DNA of 64,000 nt from Halalkalibaculum roseum (GCF_011059145.1 NZ_JAALLT010000002.1:558001-622000), one strand, 5' to 3'; shown: positions 26,681-36,210, numbered from the stretch's first letter. Made by a program: numbers and translations. Notes: a model not told the origin generated them from the letters alone.

Positions 26681-27418
26681 TTACTCCAGTTTCTTCAAAT
26701 AATCAGTGTTTCCCAAGTAAAACATATATTGCAGTATCCAATTTCTTCGTTCAATCATATAGGCAGATGGATTCGCCAGGTTATATCGCCTTGGGCTTGG
26801 CAGGGCTGTTACCAGCAGCGCACTCTGTATCATATCAAGATTTGCAGGATCGGAATTGAAATAGATTTTGCTGGCAGCTTTCACTCCATACACCCCGTCA
26901 CCGAATTCAGCAATGTTCAGATAAATCTCCAGGATTCTCTTTTTGGATAACAGAGCTTCCATCAATACGGATAAATAGGCTTCAATTCCTTTCCGAATGA
27001 ACGACTGTCCGGGCCAGAGGAAGAGGTTTTTGGCCGTCTGCTGGGTAATGGTGCTTGCCCCGCGAAGTGATTCCCCTCTTTGATGCTCGTCAATGGCTTT
27101 TTCAATGGCGTCTAGATCTAGTCCCCAGTGTTCTGCAAATCGCTGGTCTTCACTGGTAATGGCTGCTACTTTTATATAGGGAGATATCTCTTCCCAGTCT
27201 GCCCATTCGTAGTTTATTTCCGGGTCTTGGTTGTCATTCCAGTACATTTCTTGCTGTCGTTGCAGCATAAATGCTGAGGTAGGTGGGTGTATCCATTTAA
27301 GAAGAAGTACACTTACAAAGGAAAGGCACAATAAGGCAATCAAGAATCCAGTGAGCAGCCTGGCAATTCTTTTGAAAAGGCTTTTCTGATTTGGTTTTTC
27401 TACGGGTTCCATTCTCAA
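26681..27418 (-). CDS. mtgA: Monofunctional peptidoglycan transglycosylase
   Basis: 245 aa. One TM segment (about residues 15-38, LLTGFLIALLCLSFVSVLLL) anchors a GT51 domain. It shows EDQRF with the catalytic Glu, then GASTITQQTAKNLFLW, GIEAYLSVLMEALLSKKRILEIYLN and EFGDGVYGV. It polymerises lipid II glycan strands at the outer face of the inner membrane and lacks a transpeptidase domain. It stands 75 bp before galE; both serve the envelope. Confidence 0.9.
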   Translation of the reverse strand: MRMEPVEKPNQKSLFKRIARLLTGFLIALLCLSFVSVLLLKWIHPPTSAFMLQRQQEMYWNDNQDPEINYEWADWEEISPYIKVAAITSEDQRFAEHWGLDLDAIEKAIDEHQRGESLRGASTITQQTAKNLFLWPGQSFIRKGIEAYLSVLMEALLSKKRILEIYLNIAEFGDGVYGVKAASKIYFNSDPANLDMIQSALLVTALPSPRRYNLANPSAYMIERRNWILQYMFYLGNTDYLKKLE

Positions 27419-27570
27419 TTATTTTTACCCTAAATAGGATAAAGAATTACCGGGCAAGAACCAATGAGGGGAATATAAACTACGTAGAGATGAAGCTTTA
27501 AGGGCAGACCATTATTTAAAGCTGCAGGAAGCTTGTATCAAGTTTGCTTCGGTGGATGATGTTCAGGGTA

Positions 27571-27924
27571 TTACTCCTGTAAATCCTGCAATTCAGAAAT
27601 CACGTGCTCGGTGATATTCCTGATCTTTTCGGCTGATTTCCGGAGCTTCCTGTCAGGCTCATTGTTATGAAGAAGTTTTTTGGCGTGCTCATACTCTTCA
27701 ACAACCTCATTGACACCAATCATTAGGGCAACAGGTTTAATCTTGTGTCCGGCTTTTCTGAACTCGGTCTCATTCCGCTCTAGAAGGTACTTCTCATAAC
27801 GTTCTGCAAATTGACTGAAAGAATCCGATGCCGCATCCGTAAATTCTTTTATGAATCCCGCATCATCATAAAGCAAGTTGCGTATTTTTTCGATGTCGAT
27901 ATACAAAGTGTTCGGGGTCTGCAA
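27571..27924 (-). CDS. Hpt (histidine phosphotransfer) protein
   Basis: 117 aa, nearly all helical, with FRKAGHKIKPVALMIG carrying the phosphorylatable His60 on an exposed helix. The length and helix pattern fit a stand-alone Hpt domain, which shuttles phosphoryl groups between receiver domains in a phosphorelay. No kinase is adjacent; the receiver-only regulator at 24825 is 2.4 kb away. Confidence 0.75.
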   Translation of the reverse strand: MQTPNTLYIDIEKIRNLLYDDAGFIKEFTDAASDSFSQFAERYEKYLLERNETEFRKAGHKIKPVALMIGVNEVVEEYEHAKKLLHNNEPDRKLRKSAEKIRNITEHVISELQDLQE

Positions 27925-28058
27925 AGTAGATGAACAATAAAAGGTAAATGATACTATTAATTAAAACATAACAATTTAAATATATCTGTGGAACTCGAAA
28001 GCGTTAGAATTCATTAAACTAACGTATATTATTATATAAATAAGTTTCATTTAACTTT

Positions 28059-28400
28059 ATGACTCGCAATAAGTTAAGGAAATTATATTTAGCGGTAATA
28101 ATATTACTTTTCGCGATTCCTGAAGCTGCATCCGGACAATATTTTGGCAGGAATCAAGTGCAGTATGAAGATTTTGATTTTCAAATTCTGCATACCGAAC
28201 ACTTCGATATTTATCACTATCCGCAAGAAGAGAAAGCGGTAAAAGATCTGGGAAAGCTCTCAGAGCGGTGGTATCAACGTCACTCAGCAACGTTGAATCA
28301 TACCTTTAAAACAAAGAATCTGCTAATCATCTATGCCGTACCGTTTCAGCGACCGGAGCAACCGGGTTACGTAGGCTTTCATATTTCGCCGGGCTGGTAA
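28059..28400 (+). pseudogene. Truncated N-terminus of a secreted surface protease-like protein
   Basis: 113 aa: signal peptide (LAVIILLFAIPEAASGQ), then RNQVQYEDFDFQILHTEHFDIYHY and RWYQRHSATLNHTF. These match the start of a large Bacteroidota secreted family (PD40/beta-propeller proteins with a peptidase-MA-like region), normally near 1000 residues. After LLIIYA the frame goes to VPFQRPEQPGYVGFHISPGW and stops. Another frame stays open to about 28485 (ISNIYLITDTDPSISKFG) but does not rebuild the family. Probably a broken fragment. Only 91 bp separates it from the thioesterase gene. Confidence 0.5.
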
Positions 28401-28491
28401 GTAATATATACCTGATAACCGACACCGATCCATCTATTTCTAAATTTGGAGTGGGGGGGATTGCTATGCTAGCGAAACATACTTAAAACGG

Positions 28492-28863
28492 TTATTTGTT
28501 TGCCGGCTCTTCAATATTATGAGGGGAGGGTCGGCCTTCTTCATCGACGTGTACAAAGACTATGCGATCGATCTTGATAATCACCTCTTTTGAAAACTTG
28601 TTACGTACTACACAGCGAACAGTAATCGAACTCTTGCCGAATTTGACGGTTTCCATGCCGATTTCGATGATGTCGCCCAGGGTAGCGGAGCTGACAAAGT
28701 CGATTTCGGACATGAATTTGGTAACCAGGTTTCCTTTTCCGAGCTGACAGCTTACAAAAATAGCGGCCTCTTCATCAATCCAACTCAATACGGTACCTCC
28801 GAAGAGTGTGCCGTGTGCATTCATGTCCTGTGGTTTAATTAACTTCCTGCTGTAAAAATTCAT
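28492..28863 (-). CDS. Acyl-CoA thioesterase (hot-dog fold, YciA-like)
   Basis: 123 aa, typical length. NAHGTLFGGTVLSWIDEEAA is the hot-dog signature (HGxxFGG with catalytic Asp), followed by the beta-strands of FMSEIDFVSSATLGDIIEIG. Such enzymes hydrolyse acyl-CoA to fatty acid and CoA in the cytosol. It lies 77 bp downstream of the 28941 gene on the same strand. Confidence 0.85.
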   Translation of the reverse strand: MNFYSRKLIKPQDMNAHGTLFGGTVLSWIDEEAAIFVSCQLGKGNLVTKFMSEIDFVSSATLGDIIEIGMETVKFGKSSITVRCVVRNKFSKEVIIKIDRIVFVHVDEEGRPSPHNIEEPANK

Positions 28864-28940
28864 GACGTAGTTTTAGTATGCATTCAATTTTCTGAAATAT
28901 AAGGAAACTTGATGTACCTGTTGGGAATGAAAGTCAGCCG

Positions 28941-30311
28941 CTAATTATTATCAGCCTGTACATATTCCCGGGCTTTTCTGGCATAATAATTATCCCCGAA
29001 TGCTTCCAGTATCAGCCGGTAATAGTCTTGCGTTTGCTCTGACCTGCCGCTGTCGTCATAAGAGTTGGTGAAGAGTTCAAAGAGTACTCTGCCGGTAATA
29101 TCGGTATCCCGGTTCTTCTTTACCACCTCTTCCATATAGGCGGTAACCCGTTTCGTGTAACCCAGCATCTCCGGCAAAATGAATAGTAAATCGCTGCGTA
29201 GAGACCAAAGGCTTGATTCCGGCGGTATCACATCCATGGAAGCATTCAAAAAATCGATACCAATGTACAGACTCGGCTCGGTATCGCTTGATTCTAGCAA
29301 TCTGGAATCATGGGATTCATGTATTTCTTCACTAAGTAAAAGATATTTGTAATACATCGATTGCCGTACATAATCGTTTGTACTCCCGGGCAAACTGCTT
29401 AAGCGTTTTTCCAGGGCATCGATTTCCCTGATGTTTAGTTTCCACATCTCCCTGTAATGCTGTTGCATTGTGTATTTAAACTGCTCCACAGGTAGGGAGT
29501 CAGTATCAAACATTCCATAGTTGAATAACCGGGAAAAGAAATCCTCTTTTCTCAGGTTCTTTTGAATCTGATCTTCAGTTTCGTCGATAAATTTGACTCC
29601 CGACTGGTTAAAATCCCAGGTAGTGCGATAGCCCTCGAAAGGATTTTTATTATCGAAATATGTCGAATCGGCTTTATAGATAAGTACTACCCGGTTGTTT
29701 TTGACCGGTACTATGGCTTCATAATTTCTGGAATCACGCAAACGGTAGTCTGCGGCTCCGGGCAAAACAGTGGTACCGGAGGTCAGTCCCGTAATCTGGT
29801 AATGAAGCGTATCAAGGCTGGTATTGATGGTTGCCCTTAGGGTGTTTGAATCAATCCGCTCAAAACGAACACCGCGATCATAGTTATACCCGTTGAAGTT
29901 TCCGGTTACTCTTATCCAGCTTAAGTATTCGTTGCTATTGAAGTACTCGCCATCATCCAGATTCTTAGGGTCAAGTTGTATATCCAGCTGCATGGTTCCG
30001 GGTTCTCGTATCCAAACCGGAAACTGCAACCCTTTATGCATAGCTCCGGTAATGGATACACGATATATTCCGGATCGGGGTGCAACTATTTGGAAGCTTC
30101 CGTTTGATTGAACCTCAACTGTCTCTGAACTATAAAACAGATTGTCAGAGTAGGGGTCCAGGGTGACATGAGCACGGGGCAGGGATGAACCGTCCAGACT
30201 CCTTACAGTTCCCGAAAGGACAGCCTGCGATTGGCCCTTAAGTATGGGTGTGAAAACGAGCAGATAACATAAGATGACAGTTGAAACAAGTAGTCTCATA
30301 TATGGTTCCAA
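28941..30311 (-). CDS. Secreted protein with N-terminal carboxypeptidase regulatory-like beta domain
   Basis: 456 aa. A signal peptide (LLVSTVILCYLLVFTPILKGQ) precedes LSGTVRSLDGSSLPRAHVTL, the beta-sandwich of carboxypeptidase regulatory-like domains found in Bacteroidota outer-membrane and surface proteins. The rest (about 110-456) is a mixed alpha/beta region with a WSLRSDLLFILPEMLGYTK-type helix and no recognised catalytic motif. It could be a TlpA-like or surface-anchored accessory protein without its thioredoxin part. Function unknown. Confidence 0.6.
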   Translation of the reverse strand: MEPYMRLLVSTVILCYLLVFTPILKGQSQAVLSGTVRSLDGSSLPRAHVTLDPYSDNLFYSSETVEVQSNGSFQIVAPRSGIYRVSITGAMHKGLQFPVWIREPGTMQLDIQLDPKNLDDGEYFNSNEYLSWIRVTGNFNGYNYDRGVRFERIDSNTLRATINTSLDTLHYQITGLTSGTTVLPGAADYRLRDSRNYEAIVPVKNNRVVLIYKADSTYFDNKNPFEGYRTTWDFNQSGVKFIDETEDQIQKNLRKEDFFSRLFNYGMFDTDSLPVEQFKYTMQQHYREMWKLNIREIDALEKRLSSLPGSTNDYVRQSMYYKYLLLSEEIHESHDSRLLESSDTEPSLYIGIDFLNASMDVIPPESSLWSLRSDLLFILPEMLGYTKRVTAYMEEVVKKNRDTDITGRVLFELFTNSYDDSGRSEQTQDYYRLILEAFGDNYYARKAREYVQADNN

Positions 30312-30450
30312 TGAATAATACTATTAAGGTAGTAATATAAAATACTTGAAGGAGATAAAAAATGCAGGCAAATTTTATTTGATGATTATCATTTAACCTC
30401 AAAATTATATTACTTACGAATACTTATTGAATTAAAAAGCGGAGGTTATT

Positions 30451-31251
30451 ATGAAGAAACGAATCCTGTCTACCTGTTTTTTTCTATTCTTTATTGTCTC
30501 TTTTTCCTTTTCTCAAACCGAACGCCTGGATTACAAAAAGATAGATTATATCTCGGTAGAGAACGGTAATGATGAAGAATTTCTCAACGCCGTTAAAGGA
30601 GCAATGAGCTCCGCTTACCAGGCCCTGATAGAATCAGGGGATATAAAGTCCTGGCAGATCTATAAGGTTAACTTTCCCGGAGGGCATAAAAGTAAATACA
30701 ACTATGTAAATATTGTCACCACAGAAGACATTCGTTCGTTTGAGGATAATTTTTCAAGTATTTCATCCGTTTTCTTCGTTCCGAATTCTTATGAAGGTTC
30801 CGGCCTCAATAACCTGGATGAAATCGTTGAACTTCAAGCCTCTGAGATATGGAAAGTTCGCAGCATGATCTCTCCGGAAAACGGTAATGCCGTCAATCCA
30901 AGCCGTTACATGACCATGGACTTCATGGACGTGGCACAAGGCAGGGGACTTGAATATTTAATGCTTGAAGATGAGGTGGCTATGCCTCTTCACAAACTGC
31001 GTATTGATCAGGACAATATGACCGGTTGGGAAGTATACTCACTGATACTGCCTGGTGGCACAGAATATGGCTATAACTATGCTACCGGCAACTATTTTGA
31101 TCATATTGAAGATATTGAATTCGGATTCACCCAGGAGCTTATCAAGCAGACAATGCCGGGGACCGACGTGGCTGACCTTCTTAATACGATTTACGAAACG
31201 CGTGACCTGGTAAAAACGGAGGTTTGGGAACTGGTTACCTACCAGCAATAA
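30451..31251 (+). CDS. Secreted protein with two copies of a duplicated domain
   Basis: 266 aa, signal peptide (ILSTCFFLFFIVSFSFSQ). The mature part repeats a motif. The first copy, SWQIYKVNFPGG-(4)-KYNYVNI (about 66-85), is echoed by the second, GWEVYSLILPGG-(3)-GYNYATG (about 191-210), and each copy is followed by a Trp-containing EIWKV / EVWEL strand. A duplicated alpha+beta unit, resembling dimeric-barrel (Dabb-like) folds, is inferred. No catalytic motif. It diverges from the 28941 gene. Confidence 0.6.
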   Translation: MKKRILSTCFFLFFIVSFSFSQTERLDYKKIDYISVENGNDEEFLNAVKGAMSSAYQALIESGDIKSWQIYKVNFPGGHKSKYNYVNIVTTEDIRSFEDNFSSISSVFFVPNSYEGSGLNNLDEIVELQASEIWKVRSMISPENGNAVNPSRYMTMDFMDVAQGRGLEYLMLEDEVAMPLHKLRIDQDNMTGWEVYSLILPGGTEYGYNYATGNYFDHIEDIEFGFTQELIKQTMPGTDVADLLNTIYETRDLVKTEVWELVTYQQ

Positions 31252-31315
31252 CTCTTTAATAGTTACAGACTAGCAGTTACAGAAGGTTAAATAGCTTTTT
31301 AGTGGGTTCAGTATA

Positions 31316-31942
31316 TCAAGAGTTCTGTACGTTCTTCTTGCAGATTTTTAGATCTTGAATAGCAGGCTGGTAATCGGGGTTGATCTTAAGGCATTGTTCG
31401 TAATATTCTATCGCTCTCTCATATTTTCTGAGATGTTTTAATATGAAGCCAATATTATTGTATGCTTCATAGCAATCAGGGTCCAATTCGATAGCCTTCT
31501 TGAAACTTTTGCCGGCCTCCTGAATATAGTTGTCACGTAGGAAGTGATTGCCAAGATTCAAGAATCCAAGGGCATTGTCCGGTTGTATCCGGGTTATATA
31601 CTCAAACAGTTCTCTGGCTTTTTCAGGCTTACCTGCAATCTCATAAATATCTGCCAGGTTATTGATGGCAGGAACATAATCCGGTTTCAGGTCAATAGCA
31701 TCCATGTATGAGTTGATAGCCAGCTCTACCTGTTCAGACTCATAATAGCTGTTGGCCAGGTTGAAGTGATATTTAGCTGTTTCCGGTGAAAGTTTGATAG
31801 CCTTTTTAAACTTCTGTATAGCCTCCTCATACTCACCAAGCATATGGTACCCAATGCCCAATTCATTGTGCAAATCGGGTTCTTCAGGCGACTCTCGGAG
31901 TTCGCTCTCAATTTCCTCTATGGTTTGTTGTATCTGCTTCAT
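31316..31942 (-). CDS. Tetratricopeptide repeat protein
   Basis: 208 aa made of about five 34-residue TPR units (GIGYHMLGEYEEAIQKFKKA, NSYYESEQVELAINSYMDAI, NIGFILKHLRKYERAIEYYE). No signal peptide. Protein-interaction scaffold; partners unknown. It lies between the repeat-domain secreted protein (convergent) and the btaB gene (137 bp away, same strand). Confidence 0.85.
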   Translation of the reverse strand: MKQIQQTIEEIESELRESPEEPDLHNELGIGYHMLGEYEEAIQKFKKAIKLSPETAKYHFNLANSYYESEQVELAINSYMDAIDLKPDYVPAINNLADIYEIAGKPEKARELFEYITRIQPDNALGFLNLGNHFLRDNYIQEAGKSFKKAIELDPDCYEAYNNIGFILKHLRKYERAIEYYEQCLKINPDYQPAIQDLKICKKNVQNS

Positions 31943-32079
31943 GTCTGACTGTTATGGATGAAGCCAAAGATAATGATTGCCAACTGAAAGATTAAATTGA
32001 GAGTTAGATTTATCCGTGAGTAAAATAAAGCTATGGCTTACAGTATTTCTGCCAATACATGTTTCCGGTTTGCTTGAAA

Positions 32080-32700
32080 TTAACTTCTCTTTCCTAGAAA
32101 AGTGAAATATTTCCAGAAACCAAAGTACGCCTTATTTAGAGATACTTTTTCTTCTGTAAAATACTTCTTTAGCATCGGCAGGATGGTTCCGTCCATGCTG
32201 ACATGGTTATGCCACATCCAGCGTCGAAACCACTTAAATGGAGTGTCATGAAAGTCGATCACTGCAATATACCCGTTGGGATTGAGGTCTTCATGAACGT
32301 GCTGTAATATAGTATCGATGTTTTCACCGATCATGGTGAGAGAATAGGAAAGTACAACAAGATCGAAGGGATCCCAATCAGGTCCTTCCGAACCGTATCG
32401 AAATTGCATCAGATTGAGTTCTTTCGAATTCCCGACTTTTCGGGATGCCTTTTCCAGCATATCCTCAGATAGATCAACACCTGTGATGCTTGCATCCGGG
32501 TAAAAATACTCCAGTAACTGAAGGTTATTGCCGGTCCCACAGCCTATTTCCAGGATTCGGGGCTGGGACATTAACTCCGGAAGGCTGGAGAGGAATTGCT
32601 GTCTGCCAAAAAGAAAACTCCAGCGAGTAGCATCATAAATAGTTGAGTGATACTTGTAATATCTCTGTAATTTGATGCTGTGCGCTGTCTGATCTTGCAT
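32080..32700 (-). CDS. btaB: BtaB-type S-adenosylmethionine-dependent methyltransferase
   Basis: 206 aa class I methyltransferase: ILEIGCGTGNNLQLL is motif I and ITGVDLSEDML motif II. FDLVVLSYSLTMIGE follows. In bacterial BtaAB the B enzyme trimethylates the amino group of diacylglyceryl-homoserine to give the betaine lipid DGTS. The assignment rests on its 2-bp separation from the DUF3419 gene upstream; alone it would be only a generic methyltransferase. Confidence 0.75.
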   Translation of the reverse strand: MQDQTAHSIKLQRYYKYHSTIYDATRWSFLFGRQQFLSSLPELMSQPRILEIGCGTGNNLQLLEYFYPDASITGVDLSEDMLEKASRKVGNSKELNLMQFRYGSEGPDWDPFDLVVLSYSLTMIGENIDTILQHVHEDLNPNGYIAVIDFHDTPFKWFRRWMWHNHVSMDGTILPMLKKYFTEEKVSLNKAYFGFWKYFTFLGKRS

Positions 32701-32702
32701 GG

Positions 32703-33872
32703 TTAGTTGTTTACCTCCGCCAGATATGTATTGCCATATGTACCCACCCGGTCGTTGGGATGGAGTCGTTCGGTTAGTTCCGGTCTGAAGGTTAACCGGT
32801 CTTGAGTAAATTCAGGTAGAAACTCACACTCCCTAGCGGCCGAACGGAATAAAATTTTAGCACCCGGACATGCATTGTCGAGTATCAGCTGCCACTCTTT
32901 AGCCAATAACTCAGGTTTGGCATTAGCAAGCCAATCCTGGTGATCCAGCAGTACAAAATGAGAATACGACCCGGGATTTTTTTCCAAGAAATCATGAAGA
33001 TAGGAGTTATACGTCTTAATTCGGTGGTTGCTCTGATTATAGAAATCGAAGTTTTGTTTTTTTAAATAATTGGGACAGCAATCTTGGGTATAGGAACCGG
33101 TAAGATAAACTCTCCAGAAGTAATTCTCGGCTACGGGTATTTGCGTGAAGACAGTGCGCATCGCTTCATTGATATAGCTGATTAACCCGCCTTCTGTTTG
33201 ATTTTCAATTATATCTCTCTGGCTGCCGGGTACACCCAGTAGGGCCATGGTTGCATTTCTTTTGAACAGCCATTTATAAAACGCACTCCAGAGGTGCTTT
33301 TCTATTTCCTGATAGTGATACTGCTGCTCTTCAAGGGATTTTGAATCCAGCAGGTTTAACGTCTGTCCGTAAACACCTTTGTATTTGATTCGTTTATGGA
33401 TCATCAGGGCTACTTTTCCGGATGTTCCTCGGTAATAGAATGAGCCTTCAACTCCCGGCCGGCTAAAGTAGTTGATATGGCGCTGCCAAAAATTTCGGGA
33501 GGATGATGAGAGTAGCTCCGCCAGATTCTCACGGAACAGGTTTTGGAATTCAGTATCATGGCCTTGTCCAAATAGTCTCCAGAGCAATTCATAACTACCA
33601 TATTCAAATAGGGCTTTTTTTAGATCAAGTAAGGCATTCTGGGCCGGATTAGCATCAATACAGTGTATGGATTCCGGTTCGTCCAATAAATAATCGAGGG
33701 CATTGCAGCCGGCACTGCTTAGCATAATGACCTGGCTCTCGGAATCTAAACCAAGAAGCTCTCTGTCTATTTCCGGGTCTTCCCAGCAGGTATTGTAAAC
33801 CAGACGGTTTGATACCACGGTATCAAAAAGTTTACTCTGCAGGTTTTGGACAATATTTTGAAGACGATTCAT
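32703..33872 (-). CDS. btaA: BtaA-type aminocarboxypropyltransferase (DUF3419)
   Basis: 389 aa. The DUF3419 features are visible: VYNTCWEDPEIDRELL near the N-terminus, a SAM-binding IMLSSAGCNALDYLLDEP, IHCIDANPAQNALLDLKKA, and a long helical middle. BtaA transfers the aminocarboxypropyl group of SAM to diacylglycerol. With btaB downstream it forms the two-enzyme DGTS pathway, which replaces phospholipids under phosphate limitation in other bacteria. The window's PstS-like/porin operon is distant, so regulatory linkage is only a thought. Confidence 0.82.
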   Translation of the reverse strand: MNRLQNIVQNLQSKLFDTVVSNRLVYNTCWEDPEIDRELLGLDSESQVIMLSSAGCNALDYLLDEPESIHCIDANPAQNALLDLKKALFEYGSYELLWRLFGQGHDTEFQNLFRENLAELLSSSSRNFWQRHINYFSRPGVEGSFYYRGTSGKVALMIHKRIKYKGVYGQTLNLLDSKSLEEQQYHYQEIEKHLWSAFYKWLFKRNATMALLGVPGSQRDIIENQTEGGLISYINEAMRTVFTQIPVAENYFWRVYLTGSYTQDCCPNYLKKQNFDFYNQSNHRIKTYNSYLHDFLEKNPGSYSHFVLLDHQDWLANAKPELLAKEWQLILDNACPGAKILFRSAARECEFLPEFTQDRLTFRPELTERLHPNDRVGTYGNTYLAEVNN

Positions 33873-33967
33873 AAACTTGAATGAAACTAAGCATTGATTG
33901 TGTACCTGCTGTGAATCAAATGTTAGTTAATTGTTAAGATTCTCGTCAGTTCAACTAAAAAAACAAA

Positions 33968-33997
33968 CTGGGAATCCCCGCTAAATTTGTATCTTTG
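33968..33997 (+). promoter_or_regulatory. Bacteroidota-type promoter (-33/-7)
   Basis: CTG (33968-33970, one mismatch to TTG) and TATCTTTG (33990-33997) with a 19-nt spacer, in front of the small membrane-anchor gene at 34024. Confidence 0.55.
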
Positions 33998-34023
33998 AGC
34001 AATGATTAATTAACCGATTGACT

Positions 34024-34260
34024 ATGGCCAAGAAAGAAGAAAAAGAATCTAAAAAGGAGACTGCTTCCAAAGAAAAAAGGAAAGTGTATACTAACCTGAT
34101 TGACAAGCTTCAGGAAGAAAGAGAAAAATTAAGCGATGAAATAACCAGAGATTACAAAGAAGGTCGAAGATACGTTCGGTCACATCCTGAAGAAGGTGTA
34201 CTAATCGGATTAATCGGAGGCATTGCTATTGGTATCCTTCTGGGAAGGCTTACCAAATAG
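34024..34260 (+). CDS. Small C-terminally anchored protein (ElaB/YqjD/DUF883-like)
   Basis: Starting at ATG 34024 (a TTG two codons upstream is also in frame) it is 78 aa: a charged coiled helix (EEKESKKETASKEKRK, DKLQEEREKLSDEI) and a single C-terminal hydrophobic Gly-rich TM (VLIGLIGGIAIGILLG). The plan fits DUF883/ElaB-type tail-anchored proteins, which associate with ribosomes in enterobacteria. Homology is by architecture only. It has its own promoter and ends 100 bp before prfB. Confidence 0.65.
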   Translation: MAKKEEKESKKETASKEKRKVYTNLIDKLQEEREKLSDEITRDYKEGRRYVRSHPEEGVLIGLIGGIAIGILLGRLTK

Positions 34261-34360
34261 TGATTTAAGAACTTGTCTTACTATATTTTCTGTTAAGGAA
34301 ATTCCTTTTCGGACTTTCATAATATCATACTATAAACAGGCTATAAAAACCAGGCAACTT

Positions 34361-35483
34361 ATGAGCAGCACTACTGTTAATACCGACTATTTGAACGAAC
34401 TTTTTGAGCGTGTGGATGCGCTCAGGGGGTATCTTTGACTACGATCAGCGCAAAGTACGAATCATAGAGCTTCAAGAGCAGACGCAAGATCCAAATTTCT
34501 GGAACGATCCGGATCATGCCCGGCAGATAATGAAGAAGCTGGACCATGAGAAAAGCATGGTGCAAAGCTGGGATGAACTCAACGGATTGAGAGAAAGCAT
34601 TGAGGTATATCTTCAGTTTGAGGAGGAGGGAGAAGATGTAGAAGAGGAACTGAAACAGGAGCTTAAAAAACTGGAAAAAGGACTCGAAGAGTTAGAGTTC
34701 CGAAACATGTTGCGGGGTGAAGATGATCATCGCGATGCTATCGTAACCTTCAACCCTGGTGCGGGCGGTACAGAGAGCCAGGACTGGGCTGAGATGCTCT
34801 ATCGTATGTATACACGCTGGGCAAAAAAGCAGGACTTCGAAGTTTCGGTAATAGAATATCAGCAAGGGGATGTGGCCGGACTGAAAAGCGCTACCATCGA
34901 AATAAGCGGTGATTTTGCCTATGGCTTTCTCAAAGCTGAAAGCGGAGTACATCGACTGGTGAGAATATCGCCCTTTGACAGTAACTCCCGTCGTCATACC
35001 TCTTTTTGTTCGGTATTTGTCTCCCCATTGATTGACGACACTATTGATATTGATATCAATGAAAGTGAAGTAGAACTGCAGCGTTTTCATGCCAGCGGTG
35101 CCGGCGGCCAGAATGTCAACAAAGTTGAAACCGGGGTACGTCTTATCTGGGAAGGAGAACTTTCTGATGGTTCCAAGGAGAGGGTAGTTGCCGAATGCCA
35201 ACAGGAGCGTTCACAGATGCAAAATCGTGAAAAGGCAATGGTTTTGCTGAAATCGAAGATATATGAACTGGAAAAACAGATTAAAGAAAAGCAGAAACAA
35301 AAACTCGAAGATTCCAAAAGCAGTATTGAGTGGGGCTCCCAGATTCGGTCATACGTGTTCCATCCCTATAACATGGTGAAAGACCATAGAACCGAGCACG
35401 AAACCTCAAATGTTGATGCCGTAATGGATGGAGAACTGGATGAATTCATCAAAGCCTACCTGATGTCAGGTGTCGGTGAATAA
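34361..35483 (+). CDS. prfB: Peptide chain release factor 2, with programmed +1 frameshift
   Basis: The first 25 codons (MSSTTVNTDYLNELFERVDA...) end at CTT TGA (TGA 34436-34438). Skipping one base gives DYDQRKVRIIELQEQ and continues to the stop at 35483. The full product is about 373 aa, as in other RF2. Key motifs: SPFDSNSRRH (SPF, recognising UGA/UAA) and the GAGGQNVNKVET loop with catalytic GGQ. RF2 terminates at UGA and UAA. The in-frame UGA autoregulates it: low RF2 favours frameshifting. CoaE lies 57 bp downstream. Confidence 0.95.
34424..34439 (+). promoter_or_regulatory. prfB: RF2 programmed frameshift site
   Basis: AGGGGG (34424-34429), a Shine-Dalgarno-like stimulator, just upstream of the slippery CTT TGA C (34433-34439). 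The arrangement is that of the classical prfB site, although ordinary genes here lack strong Shine-Dalgarno sequences. Confidence 0.9.
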
Positions 35484-35540
35484 GAGAGAAGCTAAACATA
35501 TCATTCGTAGAACTGGCAGCCAGAAACCTTGTAACAAACC

Positions 35541-36134
35541 ATGGTAAGAGTAGGGGTCACCGGAGGCATAGGCAGCGGAAAAACAGCTTTCTGCAATATA
35601 TTGAAAAAGCATGGGGCGTATGTGCTTAACGCAGATGACCTCGCAAAGAAAATAATGGCAGAAGACCCTGCTGTTAAAGAGGAATTGGTGGATACATTCG
35701 GACGGGATTCTTACAAGAAAGACGGCAGGCTTAACCGTGAGTATCTCGCTGAACAGGCTTTTCAAAATGACAGGGTTGAGGAGTTGAACAACATTGTACA
35801 TCCTCGTATACCCCTTAAAACTGAAGAAATCATGGAAAAGGCTGAGCAGGCCGGTTATGAGGTCTTTGTGTACGAGGCGGCCCTGCTGTTGCAAAACCTG
35901 CGTCCTAATCATCTAGACTACATCATTTTGTTACTCGCTGACAAAGAGAAGCGTATTGGAAGGGTGCAGCAAAGAGACAAGGTTAATAAAGAGCTTGTGG
36001 TTGATCGTATGGAGCACCAGCAGGACTTTTCAACTTTGAAACACCTGGCTGATATCGTTATTGAAAATAACGGAAGCCTACAGGAACTTGAAGAGAAAGC
36101 GGAACGCATTTATTACGATATTCTAACGGGATGA
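35541..36134 (+). CDS. coaE: Dephospho-CoA kinase
   Basis: 197 aa, typical. GVTGGIGSGKTAFCNIL is the Walker A P-loop; DDLAKKIM and VVDRMEHQQ-type segments follow the family. It phosphorylates dephospho-CoA at the 3' hydroxyl, the last step of CoA synthesis, in the cytosol. It is 57 bp after prfB and 77 bp before fbp, so co-transcription is plausible. Confidence 0.9.
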   Translation: MVRVGVTGGIGSGKTAFCNILKKHGAYVLNADDLAKKIMAEDPAVKEELVDTFGRDSYKKDGRLNREYLAEQAFQNDRVEELNNIVHPRIPLKTEEIMEKAEQAGYEVFVYEAALLLQNLRPNHLDYIILLLADKEKRIGRVQQRDKVNKELVVDRMEHQQDFSTLKHLADIVIENNGSLQELEEKAERIYYDILTG

Positions 36135-36210
36135 GTGCCATTCAGGTTGAACAAATAGGTACTTTTATATATCTATAAAATAATGGGAAAGCAATTTCAA
36201 AAAGAGATCT

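Noticed and set aside
28057-28290. Minus-strand 77-aa frame
   Set aside because: Overlaps the N-terminus of the surface-protein fragment on the other strand and has no recognisable features.
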